Shown: positions 9,501 to 18,156, counted from the stretch's first letter. The stretch is DNA of 36,171 nucleotides from Phycisphaerales bacterium (GCA_027313145.1 DAHVEJ010000018.1:1-36171); one strand, 5' to 3'. Numbers and translations are program-made. Notes: generated from the sequence alone by a model not told the origin.

Positions 9501-9566
9501 CCCAACCGAAACTGGGGTGCCAAACCAAACGATGCCCCGCCATCGTTAAGCAACGGCTCGCGGTAA
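6555..9566 (+). CDS. GH92-family glycosidase (alpha-mannosidase-like) with N-terminal L-type-lectin-like domain
   Basis: A 1003-aa exported enzyme. The start is 6555 (MTEKIRY), with AGGAGA six bases upstream, not 6531. A signal peptide spans 1-28. Residues 30-245 resemble an L-type lectin jelly roll (GGDGVALVMQNDPRG, AAFEINLYNG, RAYVGFTGASGD). The GH92 part starts at DLVNPFIGTGAGPGGSINLFPG and includes PFGMVQLSPDTES, a Glu-containing EGSAWHYQWLAPGD (general-acid region) and PGNDDCGEMSSW (base region), so catalytic regions are present. GH92 enzymes are calcium-dependent exo-alpha-mannosidases. The usual GNEPSHHIPYLY loop is replaced by 'YNETDLEAPFEFNF', so the linkage or sugar may differ. The GH51-like gene follows 174 bp downstream on the same strand. 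Confidence 0.88.
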   Translation: MTEKIRYIVRTFVTAMAVATFSVAACAAARSHNGGLTDFASFGTMSYSGHRFATNRTTPLLQLTDGRQMEAAGGFALRRQNIAAFRAAFTYQARKLNGGGGDGVALVMQNDPRGVKALGANGNGLGYTGIARSAAFEINLYNGSGQSQPASEGIAQGITSGTLPPGDHQGINIRAAGATGRYDSTGPVNLRSGHPIRITLTYNGLTLTAVLKDEITGQSFIWSRQLDIPLAVGGDRAYVGFTGASGDATAVQTVSDFSFHSAKPTAFAAVSPVDLVNPFIGTGAGPGGSINLFPGPSMPFGMVQLSPDTESSGFGYHYYQRHIQGFSMTHMSGPGCNNEGDVFFTATTGPVHTQVKNFQSVYSHVLESAKPGYYHVQLLRWGINAQLTATNRCGMAKFTFPAGKQANILIPISHTLNYTVASHVQIVNNHEITGYVVDHCFCGNNQSYKVHFVMQFSKPFAVSGTWSGEKGVGKLHVDSQSVRQTGHNQWVGGYASWPALSKAQSITVRVGISYVNLAGAENNLRQEVAGKSFQSIRRAAAKTWNHELSVIHISGGLPSQREVFYTALYHSMLMPSIFSDADGRYLGFDGRIHHVAAGHRIYCNYSGWDIYRSEMPLLALIEPKRMEDMCQSIVLMYQQGGWIDRWPQINHYTNVMCGSPLTTVMCMAYLDGLHGFNINAAWQGMFKDATEAPPAGRPYQGESNINWINKLHFDPDNHEGYGSVSQIQEDCVAYSSLYYLAKALGKTRDAAMFHQRALYFRNVFDHKDHDFRPRLSNGQWRKPFKLTQSHGFVEGSAWHYQWLAPGDMAWLVHAVGTSRFNRRLEHFFSYKTPGWMAQYYNPYNETDLEAPFEFNFSGKPWRTQYVVRRVLRQNYTLSSNGIPGNDDCGEMSSWAVLSMMGLYTVDPASTAYELCSPAFPKISIHLHAPYTGGRFVITTTAKPAFTPYIQSVKLNGDVYRKNWINIRALTAGGRLSYALGKTPNRNWGAKPNDAPPSLSNGSR

Positions 9567-9740
9567 CATCCGCCGTGGCGACGGCTGGGGGCCGCTCCTG
9601 ACGCAAACGGGGGTTCGCAAGACCGAGATGGCTGGAGAATCGGTGACCGGGTGTCTGCGGCATGTTGCGAGAATTTAAAAGCTACCTGCGGTTTGCGACT
9701 GGGCCTGTAACCGCAATGTCTTATTTTACCGGAGCTTGGG

Positions 9741-11810
9741 ATGAAAATGTATGAAATGTCTCGACGTGCGGTTATTGGCGTAGCATTACTGGCAGGGCTT
9801 GGGGCAACACGTGTGTCGGCGGCCCCGCACGCACGAATAACCGTTAGCGCCACAGTGCGTGGCCGGGCGGAAAATCCGGGGATGTGGGGGGTGTTTATTG
9901 AAAATATCTGTCATGACGTCGATGGCGGGCTTTATGCGCAGATGATCCGGAATCCTGATTTTAAAAATGATGTGCCCCCCGCGGATTGCAAAGTGGTGCA
10001 TGGCCGATGGCAAGTAGTTAATGGCCACCTGCGGCGGCTGCGACATTTTAAGCGTGTAAAAAATGGGCCTGATGTTGCATGGATCAGTGTCAATGGCCAT
10101 ATTCATTCACCGCCATCCGGCGGACCTCTGTTGGCCTGGAAACCGGTGGAGCCAACTTCGGGGTCGGTGACGTTACGGGTGCAAGATCGTCAACCACTTT
10201 CCGCTGCGCACCGCTTGAGCTTACAGGTAACTGTAAAAAAAGCAGGTGCCGGCGTGGCGAATATCGGATACTGGGGGATGCCGATTAAAAAGGGACGCGC
10301 GTATAAACTCTCTTTTTACGCCCGCTCGCCCGATGCGGCCCGTGTGCGACTTCAAGCTGGTTTGGCCAATGTCAGCGGTACCAAACACTTTGCTCATGAG
10401 GAAATAACAATTGTCGGTACCGCGTGGAGGCGCTACACCTGTTTGCTGCGGGCCGCCGGCTCTACCTACCATGGTGCCATGACGCTGACAACCTCAGCCC
10501 CGGCAACGTTTGATGTTAATTTGGTACTGATGTTTCCGGTATCGGCGAAAACCGGCCAAGCGGAATTTATCCGGCCTGATCTGCTGGGTTTGCTCAAGCG
10601 CATGCATCCCGGATTTTTAAGATTCCCCGGCGGCAATTACATTGAGGGTTATTCGCTGGACGACAGTTACAATTGGCGGCAGACGGTGGGGCCGATGATT
10701 GACCGTCCGGGGCACGTCAACTACTGGGGGTATCGAGATACGGATGGCTTTGGGTATTTGGGCTGGCTTGAATTGGCGCAACAGATTGGTGCTACGCCGC
10801 TGTATTGCACCAGCGCCGGGCTGCTTCATAGTGCCCCCACCATTCCGGGGACCAATCTTAATGTGTACATTCACGAAATGCTCACGGCGGTGGCATTTGC
10901 CAATGATCCCGGCGACACGCGATGGGGCGCGTTGCGCGCCGAATGTGGCCACCCCGCGCACTTTGATCTAAAATATCTCGAAATTGGCAATGAAAATGGC
11001 GGCCCTTCGTACAATCATAATTATCACATAATGGCTGGCGCTTTGCATAAGGCGTTTCCCAACGTGATCCCAATTGCCAATGATTGGGGCGGGATTCCGT
11101 CCGGGCCGTTAAGCATTGTTGATAAGCACTATTATCAAAGCCAGCAATGGTTTTTGAATCATGCCAATCTTTACAATCGTTATCCGCGCACGGCTCCGAA
11201 AATATTTGTCGGCGAGTATGCCGTTGGAAATACCCGCGCCAAATATGGTGATTTTCGGTCCACCCTGGCGGAAACGGCTTTTATGATCGGCATGGAGCGC
11301 AATTGCGATGTGGTGCGATTGGCGTCTTATGGTGTGGCAATAGACAATGCCGGTGCCGTACCGTGTCGCATTAATCTTATTGAATTCAACGACAAGACCG
11401 CCTTTGGTCGTAGTTCATATTGGGTGCAATATCTGTTTAATCACAACAAGCCGGCGGTGGTATATCCCACCCGTGTTCGGATCGCCGGATTGACTGACAC
11501 GCATCCACCCGTTCGACATTTCTTTGCTGATGCGGGGTTAGCCGCCAACCGGCATCGGTTGGTTATCAAAGTGGACAACGCATCGGGCCATGCGATGCCC
11601 GCAACCATTCATGTGAAAGGATTTGCAACCGTGGCCAGCACCGGACCTGCCATTATTTTGCACGAAAATAATCCAGGCCTGGACAATACCTTCCGTCACC
11701 CAGCGCGGGTGGTGCCGAAAAAAAACGCGTTCACTGGTGCCGCCAGCCATTTTCATTACATATTTCAGCCATACTCCATAACTGTTCTGCGCTTACGAGT
11801 GGCGCGCTGA
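9741..11810 (+). CDS. GH51-like alpha-L-arabinofuranosidase, secreted
   Basis: A 689-aa enzyme that should release terminal alpha-L-arabinofuranose from hemicellulose or pectin side chains. The start at 9741 has GGAG about six bases upstream. A signal peptide (to about residue 27, VSAA) is followed by the opening strand 'GMWGVFIENICHDVDGGLYAQMIRNPDF', typical of GH51-type enzymes. Residues 90-260 resemble a CBM4/9-type insert (GRAYKLSFYARSPD). The TIM barrel shows LRFPGGNYIEGY, the acid/base Glu in LEIGNENGG and the nucleophile Glu in FVGEYAVG. A C-terminal beta domain (about 600-689) completes the fold. Length is longer than a classical intracellular GH51 because of the insert and signal. 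It probably works together with the upstream GH92 on heteroglycan. Confidence 0.88.
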   Translation: MKMYEMSRRAVIGVALLAGLGATRVSAAPHARITVSATVRGRAENPGMWGVFIENICHDVDGGLYAQMIRNPDFKNDVPPADCKVVHGRWQVVNGHLRRLRHFKRVKNGPDVAWISVNGHIHSPPSGGPLLAWKPVEPTSGSVTLRVQDRQPLSAAHRLSLQVTVKKAGAGVANIGYWGMPIKKGRAYKLSFYARSPDAARVRLQAGLANVSGTKHFAHEEITIVGTAWRRYTCLLRAAGSTYHGAMTLTTSAPATFDVNLVLMFPVSAKTGQAEFIRPDLLGLLKRMHPGFLRFPGGNYIEGYSLDDSYNWRQTVGPMIDRPGHVNYWGYRDTDGFGYLGWLELAQQIGATPLYCTSAGLLHSAPTIPGTNLNVYIHEMLTAVAFANDPGDTRWGALRAECGHPAHFDLKYLEIGNENGGPSYNHNYHIMAGALHKAFPNVIPIANDWGGIPSGPLSIVDKHYYQSQQWFLNHANLYNRYPRTAPKIFVGEYAVGNTRAKYGDFRSTLAETAFMIGMERNCDVVRLASYGVAIDNAGAVPCRINLIEFNDKTAFGRSSYWVQYLFNHNKPAVVYPTRVRIAGLTDTHPPVRHFFADAGLAANRHRLVIKVDNASGHAMPATIHVKGFATVASTGPAIILHENNPGLDNTFRHPARVVPKKNAFTGAASHFHYIFQPYSITVLRLRVAR

Positions 11811-11854
11811 AAAACATGGAAGCCTAAAGCCGTTGGGGCAAACCGTGGGGCGGC

Positions 11855-13276
11855 TTATGACTTGATCCGACGGGCGGCACCGGTTTTTATGGCGGCTTTC
11901 TGCACCGCCGCGGCTACGCGCACGCTGACCTCACGGTTAAATACGCTGGGCACGATATATTCCGGATTAAGCTCTTTGGCTGAAATACAGCCGGCAATGG
12001 CATGTGCCGCGGCAAGTTTCATTTCTTCATTTATTTCCCGGGCACGCACATTCAAGGCACCGCGAAAAATTCCCGGAAACGCCAGGACGTTGTTGATTTG
12101 ATTGGGATAATCACTGCGCCCGGTGGCCATGATAAACGCCTTGCGGCCGGCTTCCTCCGGCATAATTTCCGGTACGGGATTGGCCAGGGCGAAAATAAAG
12201 GGATGTTTGGCCATTTTTTTCACCGCCTTGCCATCGAGCAATCCGGGGCCGGATACACCCACCAGGACATTGGCATTTTTTAGCGCATATTCCAGCGTTC
12301 CCTGTACCTTATGCGGATTGGTATGTTGCGCCAGCCAGAGTTTATTTTCCGTCAGGCCATCGCTTCTGCCTTCATGGATAATTCCGTGGCGGTCACAGAC
12401 CAGAATATCGCCGGCTCCAGCGTTAAGCAGTATTTTTGCGATGGCGGTGCCGGCGGCACCGGCTCCGGCGATGGCGATTTTAAGATCCGCGATTTTTTGA
12501 CTCGTAAGCCGCAGGGCGTTAATCAGTGCCGCCAGCACCACGACGGCGGTTCCGTGCTGATCGTCATGAAATACGGGTATATCGAGCGCTTCTTTGAGCC
12601 GATTTTCAATCTCAAAGCAGCGCGGGGCCGAGATGTCTTCCAGATTGATGCCGCCGAAACTTACCGCCACCGCACTGACAATGCGCACGATTTCATCGGT
12701 ATCTTTGGTGTTCAGGCACAGGGGCCACGCGTCGATGTTGGCAAATTCCTTAAAGAGCATGGCTTTGCCTTCCATCACCGGCATGGCACCTTCAGGCCCG
12801 ATGTCCCCCAGGCCCAGCACCGCGGTGCCATCGCTGACGACCGCCACAGAATTTCCTTTGATGGTCAATTGCCACGCTTTGGCGTGATCCTCGGCAATGG
12901 CCATCGAAACCCGGGCCACGCCGGGCGTGTAGGCCATGGAAAGTGTATCGCGCGTGGTGATGGGGACTTTGTTCTGAATGCCGATTTTCCCCCCCAGGTG
13001 CAGGAGAAATACCCGATCCGATACTTGAACCACTTTGACTTTGTTTATTTTGCGCACCGCGCTGACAATCTGTTGAATATGTTCCTGATCCCGTGCTCGA
13101 ACGGTAATATCGCGGGTCATGAGTTTGGAATCGCTGGAAACAATATCCACCGCACCAAGATCAGCCCCGAATTTTCCGATGATCTGGGTAATGCGTGAAA
13201 ACATTCCGATGCCGTTGGGATAACTTAGCCGCATGGTAAAAGTGTAATTTACTGACGGTCCTGATTGAATCGCCAT
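11855..13276 (-). CDS. NAD(P)-dependent malic enzyme with N-terminal ACT domain
   Basis: A 473-aa cytoplasmic enzyme that oxidatively decarboxylates malate to pyruvate. ATG 13276 (MAIQSGPS) is used; GGAG lies 10 bases upstream, and the 24 extra residues of the ORF track look spurious. Residues 10-90 are an ACT domain (FTMRLSYPNGIGMFSRITQIIGK), probably allosteric. The catalytic part shows AYTPGVARVS, the metal-binding EDISAPRCFEIE and FHDDQHGTA, and the Rossmann motif IAGAGAAGTAIAKILL. The arrangement (small bacterial malic enzyme plus ACT) is common in bacteria. It is a single minus-strand gene convergent with the GH51-like gene; only 44 bp separate the stops, with no clear terminator. Confidence 0.93.
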   Translation of the reverse strand: MAIQSGPSVNYTFTMRLSYPNGIGMFSRITQIIGKFGADLGAVDIVSSDSKLMTRDITVRARDQEHIQQIVSAVRKINKVKVVQVSDRVFLLHLGGKIGIQNKVPITTRDTLSMAYTPGVARVSMAIAEDHAKAWQLTIKGNSVAVVSDGTAVLGLGDIGPEGAMPVMEGKAMLFKEFANIDAWPLCLNTKDTDEIVRIVSAVAVSFGGINLEDISAPRCFEIENRLKEALDIPVFHDDQHGTAVVVLAALINALRLTSQKIADLKIAIAGAGAAGTAIAKILLNAGAGDILVCDRHGIIHEGRSDGLTENKLWLAQHTNPHKVQGTLEYALKNANVLVGVSGPGLLDGKAVKKMAKHPFIFALANPVPEIMPEEAGRKAFIMATGRSDYPNQINNVLAFPGIFRGALNVRAREINEEMKLAAAHAIAGCISAKELNPEYIVPSVFNREVSVRVAAAVQKAAIKTGAARRIKS

Positions 13277-13439
13277 GGTGTAATGACTCCATTTAAAGCA
13301 ACAGTCCACATTTGTCAGGCTCCATGCAACACGCATGAAGTCCACCATCCAACCCCGCCTGAACCAATGTATGAAGTACGCCGCCCCTCCCGCAGCTCAA
13401 GAATTATGGTACTGATGACTGGAGCATTACGCAAACCGG

Positions 13440-13461
13440 TGGAATTCTGATGGAATTCTGA
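13440..13461. repeat. 11-bp tandem duplication
   Basis: TGGAATTCTGA occurs twice in direct tandem in the gap between the malic enzyme and the DUF4276 gene. This is a simple local duplication with no evident function. Confidence 0.6.
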
Positions 13462-13540
13462 CATACCTTAAGGGTATTTGAGTTGCTGCTTAGCGCGAAG
13501 GGGTTTCGTTGAGTACCAATTCGATAAACAAGGCAATGAG

Positions 13541-14236
13541 TCATGAAGTAAGAGACTCAATCTGCGAAATCCAGGCGTTAAAATGTGGACATGCCTGCCG
13601 CAGTGCGGGCAGGCCAATTTTCGCAGCGGCCAGTGGCCCTGCCGACGCCTTACGGACCTTGTATGCCGCAAGATGGTTGATTATCCGTTTTGAGGGAGCA
13701 GTGGCTTTACCGTCATTTATCTCCTCCGGTGTTTTCCCGGTGTTCCGCACCTCCGCCAGTAAATCATCTACTGCGCTGGATTGTTCAATAAAAATATCCT
13801 TAAGCACATCGCACCTGACGAGCAGCAAGGTTTCGAATTCATGGATCTGCAGATAGGGAATAAAGCGTTCAAAGTTGAGGTCGTTTGCCCAGGCGGATTC
13901 CAACTTTGCAACGCGATCATTGGCTCGTCGTTCACCGGCGGTTTCTCTGTAGCCGGGAAATTCATCGACAAATGCTCCTAAACCGTAATAATCAAGCATC
14001 GTGGTAAACCAAACGCTTTGGTCCCGTCCCTGAGACTTGATCCAGGAACTTAGATCGTCCTTCCAGTGGCCATATCGTCGGCCACCTCCTTGTGCCGCCG
14101 CATTTCCCCGGCGACCGCTGGTGACCACCTTGCTGGCCGACGTCGTAATCCCGAATCCTCCGAAATGCGGAGACAATACCTCGTTGACAAAGCGTTCTTC
14201 CGCATCGCCTTCAACAATGATGTTAAGGCGTATCAT
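13541..14236 (-). CDS. DUF4276 (Toprim-like) protein, partner of the upstream AAA ATPase
   Basis: A 231-aa protein of the DUF4276 family. Recognised from the N-terminus 'LNIIVEGDAEERFVNEVLSPHF', the central 'TTMLDYYGLGAFVDEFPGY', 'QIHEFETLLL' and the C-terminus 'AAAKIGLPALRQACPHFNAW'. The Glu after the first strand and the Asp of LDYY match the acidic positions of Toprim-type nuclease folds; nuclease activity is inference. Its ATG overlaps the TGA of the AAA gene (ATGA), so the two are translationally coupled and surely work together. The pairing recalls OLD-type nucleases split into two chains and the AriA/AriB pair of PARIS, in which AriB carries DUF4435. Likely anti-phage or genome-conflict function; unproven. 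Confidence 0.85.
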   Translation of the reverse strand: MIRLNIIVEGDAEERFVNEVLSPHFGGFGITTSASKVVTSGRRGNAAAQGGGRRYGHWKDDLSSWIKSQGRDQSVWFTTMLDYYGLGAFVDEFPGYRETAGERRANDRVAKLESAWANDLNFERFIPYLQIHEFETLLLVRCDVLKDIFIEQSSAVDDLLAEVRNTGKTPEEINDGKATAPSKRIINHLAAYKVRKASAGPLAAAKIGLPALRQACPHFNAWISQIESLTS

Positions 14237-15348
14237 CCCGGCCTCCCGCCAAGCACGTTCTTATCCCAAAGTTCGCCAAGGCTGTATCGCCCCAGCCAAG
14301 CTTGCAGCGCGGCTTGATCCAAGCGGTGAAAGGTGGATTCTCGCTGGTGTCGTTCCACAACCACCACATCTTGCGGTTCAAACGCGTCTAACAGCTGTGC
14401 AGATTGTGTCGCAACGATTACCTGAACGTTCTGCGATGCCGCCTTGATTAACCCGGCGATTGTCGCAATAGCATGCGGGTGCAGGCCGAGTTCCGGCTCA
14501 TCGAGAATCAGCAAATCCGGCAGCGCGTCGGCCGGTTGTAAAAGCAGCGTCGTCAAGGCCATGAATCGCAGCATTCCGTCGGATGCCTGATGCGCACCAA
14601 AAATGCAGTCCGTGCCCCGTTCCCGCCAGGACAGAAGCACATTTCCGTTTTCCGGCTCCCATTGAAAATCATCAAAAAAAGGTAAGCTTTGTCGCAGAGT
14701 ATCAACAATGCGTTGGTAGTACGCAACGGAACTGACGTTCCCTTTCAGCCGATGCAGGACTGCCGCCAGATTCCCCGCATCCTCCTTAAGCCAGCGACCA
14801 TCATCGACGCTCCAAGACTGGCGCATTCGGGAGGTAAATGACGTATTGTGAAATTGATATACCACAAACTTCTGCAACATGGCGTAGATAGCCTTTGGCG
14901 TCGGTTCCTGCTTTTCTGCGCGGGCTTTTAACAGTGACTCTTCGTGCCCTTGCCCCAGTGCCACGCGCGCCCCAGCGGCGACCCCAGTGGGCAGGTAGCG
15001 AACGCGTTCAAACTGGAAATAGAGCCGATCTGTCGCCGCATAGTCCAAACCAAATTCATATTCGTTGATTCCTTTTTCGGCTTGAATTTCAAATGATGAG
15101 CGGATTTCAGGAGTAACGGCGGGGCCGTCATGGAGCCAAGAGTGAGCTTTGCCGGTTTGCGTAAGGTGCCCCTGCAGGTTACCTGACATAACGTGGCTAA
15201 GCATGCGGAAGAAAGAAATGAAGTTGCTCTTTCCGGCACCATTGGCACCGATCAATACGGTCAATGGTCCCGGGGCGAACCCATGCAATGCTTTAATGCT
15301 TTTAAAGCCCTGAATGCTTAGCTTAGTGAGCCTGGGGCGTGCGGGCAT
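14233..15348 (-). CDS. AAA ATPase, RecF/OLD-like (AAA_21), coupled to DUF4276
   Basis: A 371-aa ABC-type ATPase without membrane segments. Motifs in order: LSIQGFKSIKAL start, Walker A GANGAGKSN, a signature-like HQASDGMLRFMAL, Walker B LLILDEPELGLHP and a switch segment VIVATQSAQLLDAF. This matches the AAA_21/SMC-like family of stand-alone ATPases that act with a nuclease partner. It starts at 15348 with AGGAGG seven bases upstream. The stop codon overlaps the start of the DUF4276 gene by 4 bp. The flanks are housekeeping or GH genes, so the pair may be an inserted cassette; no att site or integrase is visible. Confidence 0.88.
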   Translation of the reverse strand: MPARPRLTKLSIQGFKSIKALHGFAPGPLTVLIGANGAGKSNFISFFRMLSHVMSGNLQGHLTQTGKAHSWLHDGPAVTPEIRSSFEIQAEKGINEYEFGLDYAATDRLYFQFERVRYLPTGVAAGARVALGQGHEESLLKARAEKQEPTPKAIYAMLQKFVVYQFHNTSFTSRMRQSWSVDDGRWLKEDAGNLAAVLHRLKGNVSSVAYYQRIVDTLRQSLPFFDDFQWEPENGNVLLSWRERGTDCIFGAHQASDGMLRFMALTTLLLQPADALPDLLILDEPELGLHPHAIATIAGLIKAASQNVQVIVATQSAQLLDAFEPQDVVVVERHQRESTFHRLDQAALQAWLGRYSLGELWDKNVLGGRPG

Positions 15349-15558
15349 GTTGCCGCCTCCTTTTTCCTTCTGGCAGGTGCGAGGTTAAATATTTTTTGTG
15401 ACTCCACATCGGAGAGCTTTGCCGGCAATCTCGGATTGATCTAACCATGGTAAATCGTATCTCCGACGGCACAACCACCAAGTTCAAAAGCACGCGGCAA
15501 CGCCCAGTCATGCTTCCCTTCCAAAGTAAAGTATAACGTATAAGTGTGGACCAGTCAG

Positions 15559-15581
15559 GGTTTCAGGACCGGTTTCAGGAC
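15559..15581. repeat. 12-bp tandem repeat downstream of GH13
   Basis: GGTTTCAGGACC followed directly by GGTTTCAGGAC. It lies in the short gap (15349-15600) between the AAA gene and the GH13 stop; nothing else was recognised in that 250-bp gap. Confidence 0.55.
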
Positions 15582-15600
15582 GGCCTATGCGCGATTCTGC

Positions 15601-18156
15601 TTACCACGGCGAATTCATATTTCCCGGCACGTAGCGGGCCAGTACTTCCGTGCTCCAGGGCCGCAGATGCACTGTCAGCGTCTTGCCGATTACCGCATAA
15701 CCCGCGTTACGCTTGGCTAAAATCGGCCGTCCTTTACCATCGGCGGTTGGTGGATAATCCAGTCGCATTTGTTGTGGGTTCAAATAATTTAAGAGGTGAT
15801 GCCCGCGGTCAGATTTAAAAATCGGCAAGCGGATGGTGCGCTGGGCAGCACTGCGGTTGATGATGATATACACATTCTGCTTTCCCAAACTGCGATAGAA
15901 AGCAAAAATATCGCGCAGCGGATAGGCCAATAATTGGCCGTAAAAGCCCAATTGCAGTGCCTTAAGTTGCCGCCGCATCGCAATGGCCTGCCGATAAAAT
16001 TCCAGCACCCGCTCATGCACGCGCACATCCGGTGTGTCATACGGTTCCAAGTCTTTCCAAACCATCGGCAGACGATCGGCCGGGTCACTGGCACCCCACA
16101 TGCCTACTTCATCGCCGTACCAGATGCACGGGGCACCGACAAAACTCATTTGAAAGGCGGCGGTTTGCTCCAGGCGGCGGTAGGCCGTGGGAGTCGGTTC
16201 AGCGGTGTTGTAATGCGGATTCGTCTGCAGTCGGTCATTGGCACCAAAATCCAGCAGTGGATTCATAATTCGGGACACGAAGCGGTCCGTGTCCTGGCTG
16301 TCGATAATATTCATCTGATCCAGGTCCACCTGATACGGATAATAGTTCAGTAACTGCATCAATCGGTTGCCGAAGCGTTTGGGGCCGATTCCGGGCAGAT
16401 TGTTTCCGCGTTTGTCGGCAAAATAGTTGGTGCAAATCGTGGCGAAGGGATAATTCATCACCGCGTCAAACTGATTGCCTTTATTGAGCCACGCTTGGGC
16501 CGGCGGCCAGACTTCGCCGATGATAACCGCCTTGGGATTGATCTTTTTGACCAGCTTTCGCCAGGCAATCCAATACACATGCGGAACATCCGGAGCGGTA
16601 TCGAGTCTGATGCCGTCAACGCCGTTGGCCGGATTGCCGTTGGGAGCCAGCCAGCGTTTAGTGGCCGCAAACATATAATTGCGGACGCCTTTGGCCAGCC
16701 CATAGCGTTTGCTTAACGCGAACATGGGCATGGATCCATCCACGCCATCCCAAGCCTTGTACTTCACGGGCGGACCCCAACTGATGATCTGAAACCAACT
16801 GGCGTAGGGGGATTGGCGGCCATATTTCAAGACATTTTGAAATGGCCCGAAATTTTTTCCGCAATGCCCGAACGGAATATCGATAATCACCTTGAAGCCT
16901 TGTCTGTGCGCTACTTTTATGAAATGCAAAAATACTTTATCCGATGCCGACCATTGCCATGTTGCGGGATTTAACGGATTTTCCCCATGCAATTTTTCCA
17001 GAGAACCTTTTATTCCGAATCCGTCGTCAACATGGATAAAACTGGAAGGATCATATTTATGAATACTTGGGGATTCAAACACCGGGGTAAGATACAAACT
17101 ATTGACACCCAGACGGCGCAGATAAGGCAGTTCGTCCTGAATGCCTTGTATGTCACCGCCATAAAACCGGTTATATACATAACTGTAAAAGTTGCCATGT
17201 TCGCCGGCGGGGCGATAGGGCTTGGTCCATGGCCAGCGCCAGGGAATATGTGGGGATGGATCATTGGCTTTGTTCCCGTTGCGAAAGCGTTCGGGAAATA
17301 TCTCATACCAGACGGCCCGCTTCGCCCAGCCGGGCGTGACAACAGCCGATTGCATTACAGCCGTGTAGGCGTGCTGCTGGGCGGCCTGCGAGGAGGCATA
17401 TAAATATCCATCCGCGACATAACGTTTGGCGGTGCCATGCGTCAGAGTGAAGTAATAGTGAATTGATGGCGTTGGAACGGTAAGTATTGTTCCCCAGGTA
17501 CAACTGCCCAGATAGTCTGATTCTTTTCGCAGCGAATAGGCTTTCACGGCAGAGTCCGGCTGCAGGACATCCACAACCGCTTCAGACAGCGCCCCGGTTT
17601 GTGCCGTGAATTCCAGGCGCAGATAATGCCGCGAAACCACATCCATCTGGTTCATATTGTCAGGATTAAATGAAATGGCCGCCGGGCTGATGTTATCAGC
17701 TTGCGGGGCAGGCATGATTTGCCAAGGCGAAGCAATGCGTATTTGGGAATTTACGCCACCCTGTCCATCGCTGATATTGAGCTTCGGGTTGGCCGCGGGA
17801 TCGTTGACCCAATGGTTGCCATTAAGCACGAATTTGTAGGCATGAAGTCCCGGAGATAATAGCACACTGGTGACCCAACGCCCGGCGGCCGTGCGCCGCA
17901 TCGGATTGGCGGTGGAAGACCAGTTGTTAAAGTCTCCCGCCAGATTTACGCGGCGCACGTGCATATCTGCAGGGGGTTGGTACGTAAAAACATGCCGGAT
18001 TTTCGTGGGAATGGCTGCGAGTTTCTGCGGTGATGCCGATGTGTTTGCCGCGTTTGCCGGCACAGCGATGGTCAATAACCCCGCCAACGCTGTAGTAAGA
18101 ATGGCGGTTGTTTTAGAGGCGGCACAAATGCTGGAGCAAAGAGATCGAAGAGTCAT
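15601..18156 (-). CDS. GH13 alpha-amylase/neopullulanase-like enzyme with CBM48-type N-terminus
   Basis: An 851-aa secreted or periplasmic alpha-glucan hydrolase. Signal peptide 1-36 (VPANA). About 50-140 is a CBM48-like domain (RRVNLAGDFNNWSST, SPGLHAYKFVLNG). A second beta domain precedes the barrel, which begins near AVWYEIFPERF. Catalytic regions: I VIIDIPFGHCG, II GVDGIRLDTAPDV (nucleophile Asp), III VIIGEVW (acid Glu), IV IIDSQDTDR (third Asp). The Asn of the usual N-H in region I is Gly, and the His before the third Asp in region IV is Gln; see findings. The closest general type is cyclomaltodextrinase/neopullulanase (GH13_20-like). The start has AGGA upstream. The LacI gene ends 70 bp upstream on the same strand, so maltodextrin-type local control is likely. 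Confidence 0.9.
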   Translation of the reverse strand: MTLRSLCSSICAASKTTAILTTALAGLLTIAVPANAANTSASPQKLAAIPTKIRHVFTYQPPADMHVRRVNLAGDFNNWSSTANPMRRTAAGRWVTSVLLSPGLHAYKFVLNGNHWVNDPAANPKLNISDGQGGVNSQIRIASPWQIMPAPQADNISPAAISFNPDNMNQMDVVSRHYLRLEFTAQTGALSEAVVDVLQPDSAVKAYSLRKESDYLGSCTWGTILTVPTPSIHYYFTLTHGTAKRYVADGYLYASSQAAQQHAYTAVMQSAVVTPGWAKRAVWYEIFPERFRNGNKANDPSPHIPWRWPWTKPYRPAGEHGNFYSYVYNRFYGGDIQGIQDELPYLRRLGVNSLYLTPVFESPSIHKYDPSSFIHVDDGFGIKGSLEKLHGENPLNPATWQWSASDKVFLHFIKVAHRQGFKVIIDIPFGHCGKNFGPFQNVLKYGRQSPYASWFQIISWGPPVKYKAWDGVDGSMPMFALSKRYGLAKGVRNYMFAATKRWLAPNGNPANGVDGIRLDTAPDVPHVYWIAWRKLVKKINPKAVIIGEVWPPAQAWLNKGNQFDAVMNYPFATICTNYFADKRGNNLPGIGPKRFGNRLMQLLNYYPYQVDLDQMNIIDSQDTDRFVSRIMNPLLDFGANDRLQTNPHYNTAEPTPTAYRRLEQTAAFQMSFVGAPCIWYGDEVGMWGASDPADRLPMVWKDLEPYDTPDVRVHERVLEFYRQAIAMRRQLKALQLGFYGQLLAYPLRDIFAFYRSLGKQNVYIIINRSAAQRTIRLPIFKSDRGHHLLNYLNPQQMRLDYPPTADGKGRPILAKRNAGYAVIGKTLTVHLRPWSTEVLARYVPGNMNSPW

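Noticed and set aside
12311-13198. 295-aa plus-strand ORF opposite the malic enzyme
   Set aside because: It is antisense to a complete, well-motifed malic enzyme and itself shows no domain; shadow ORF.
13437-13451. 15-bp identity CGGTGGAATTCTGAT with 21265-21279
   Set aside because: About one such match is expected by chance in a 36-kb window; the flanks do not match.
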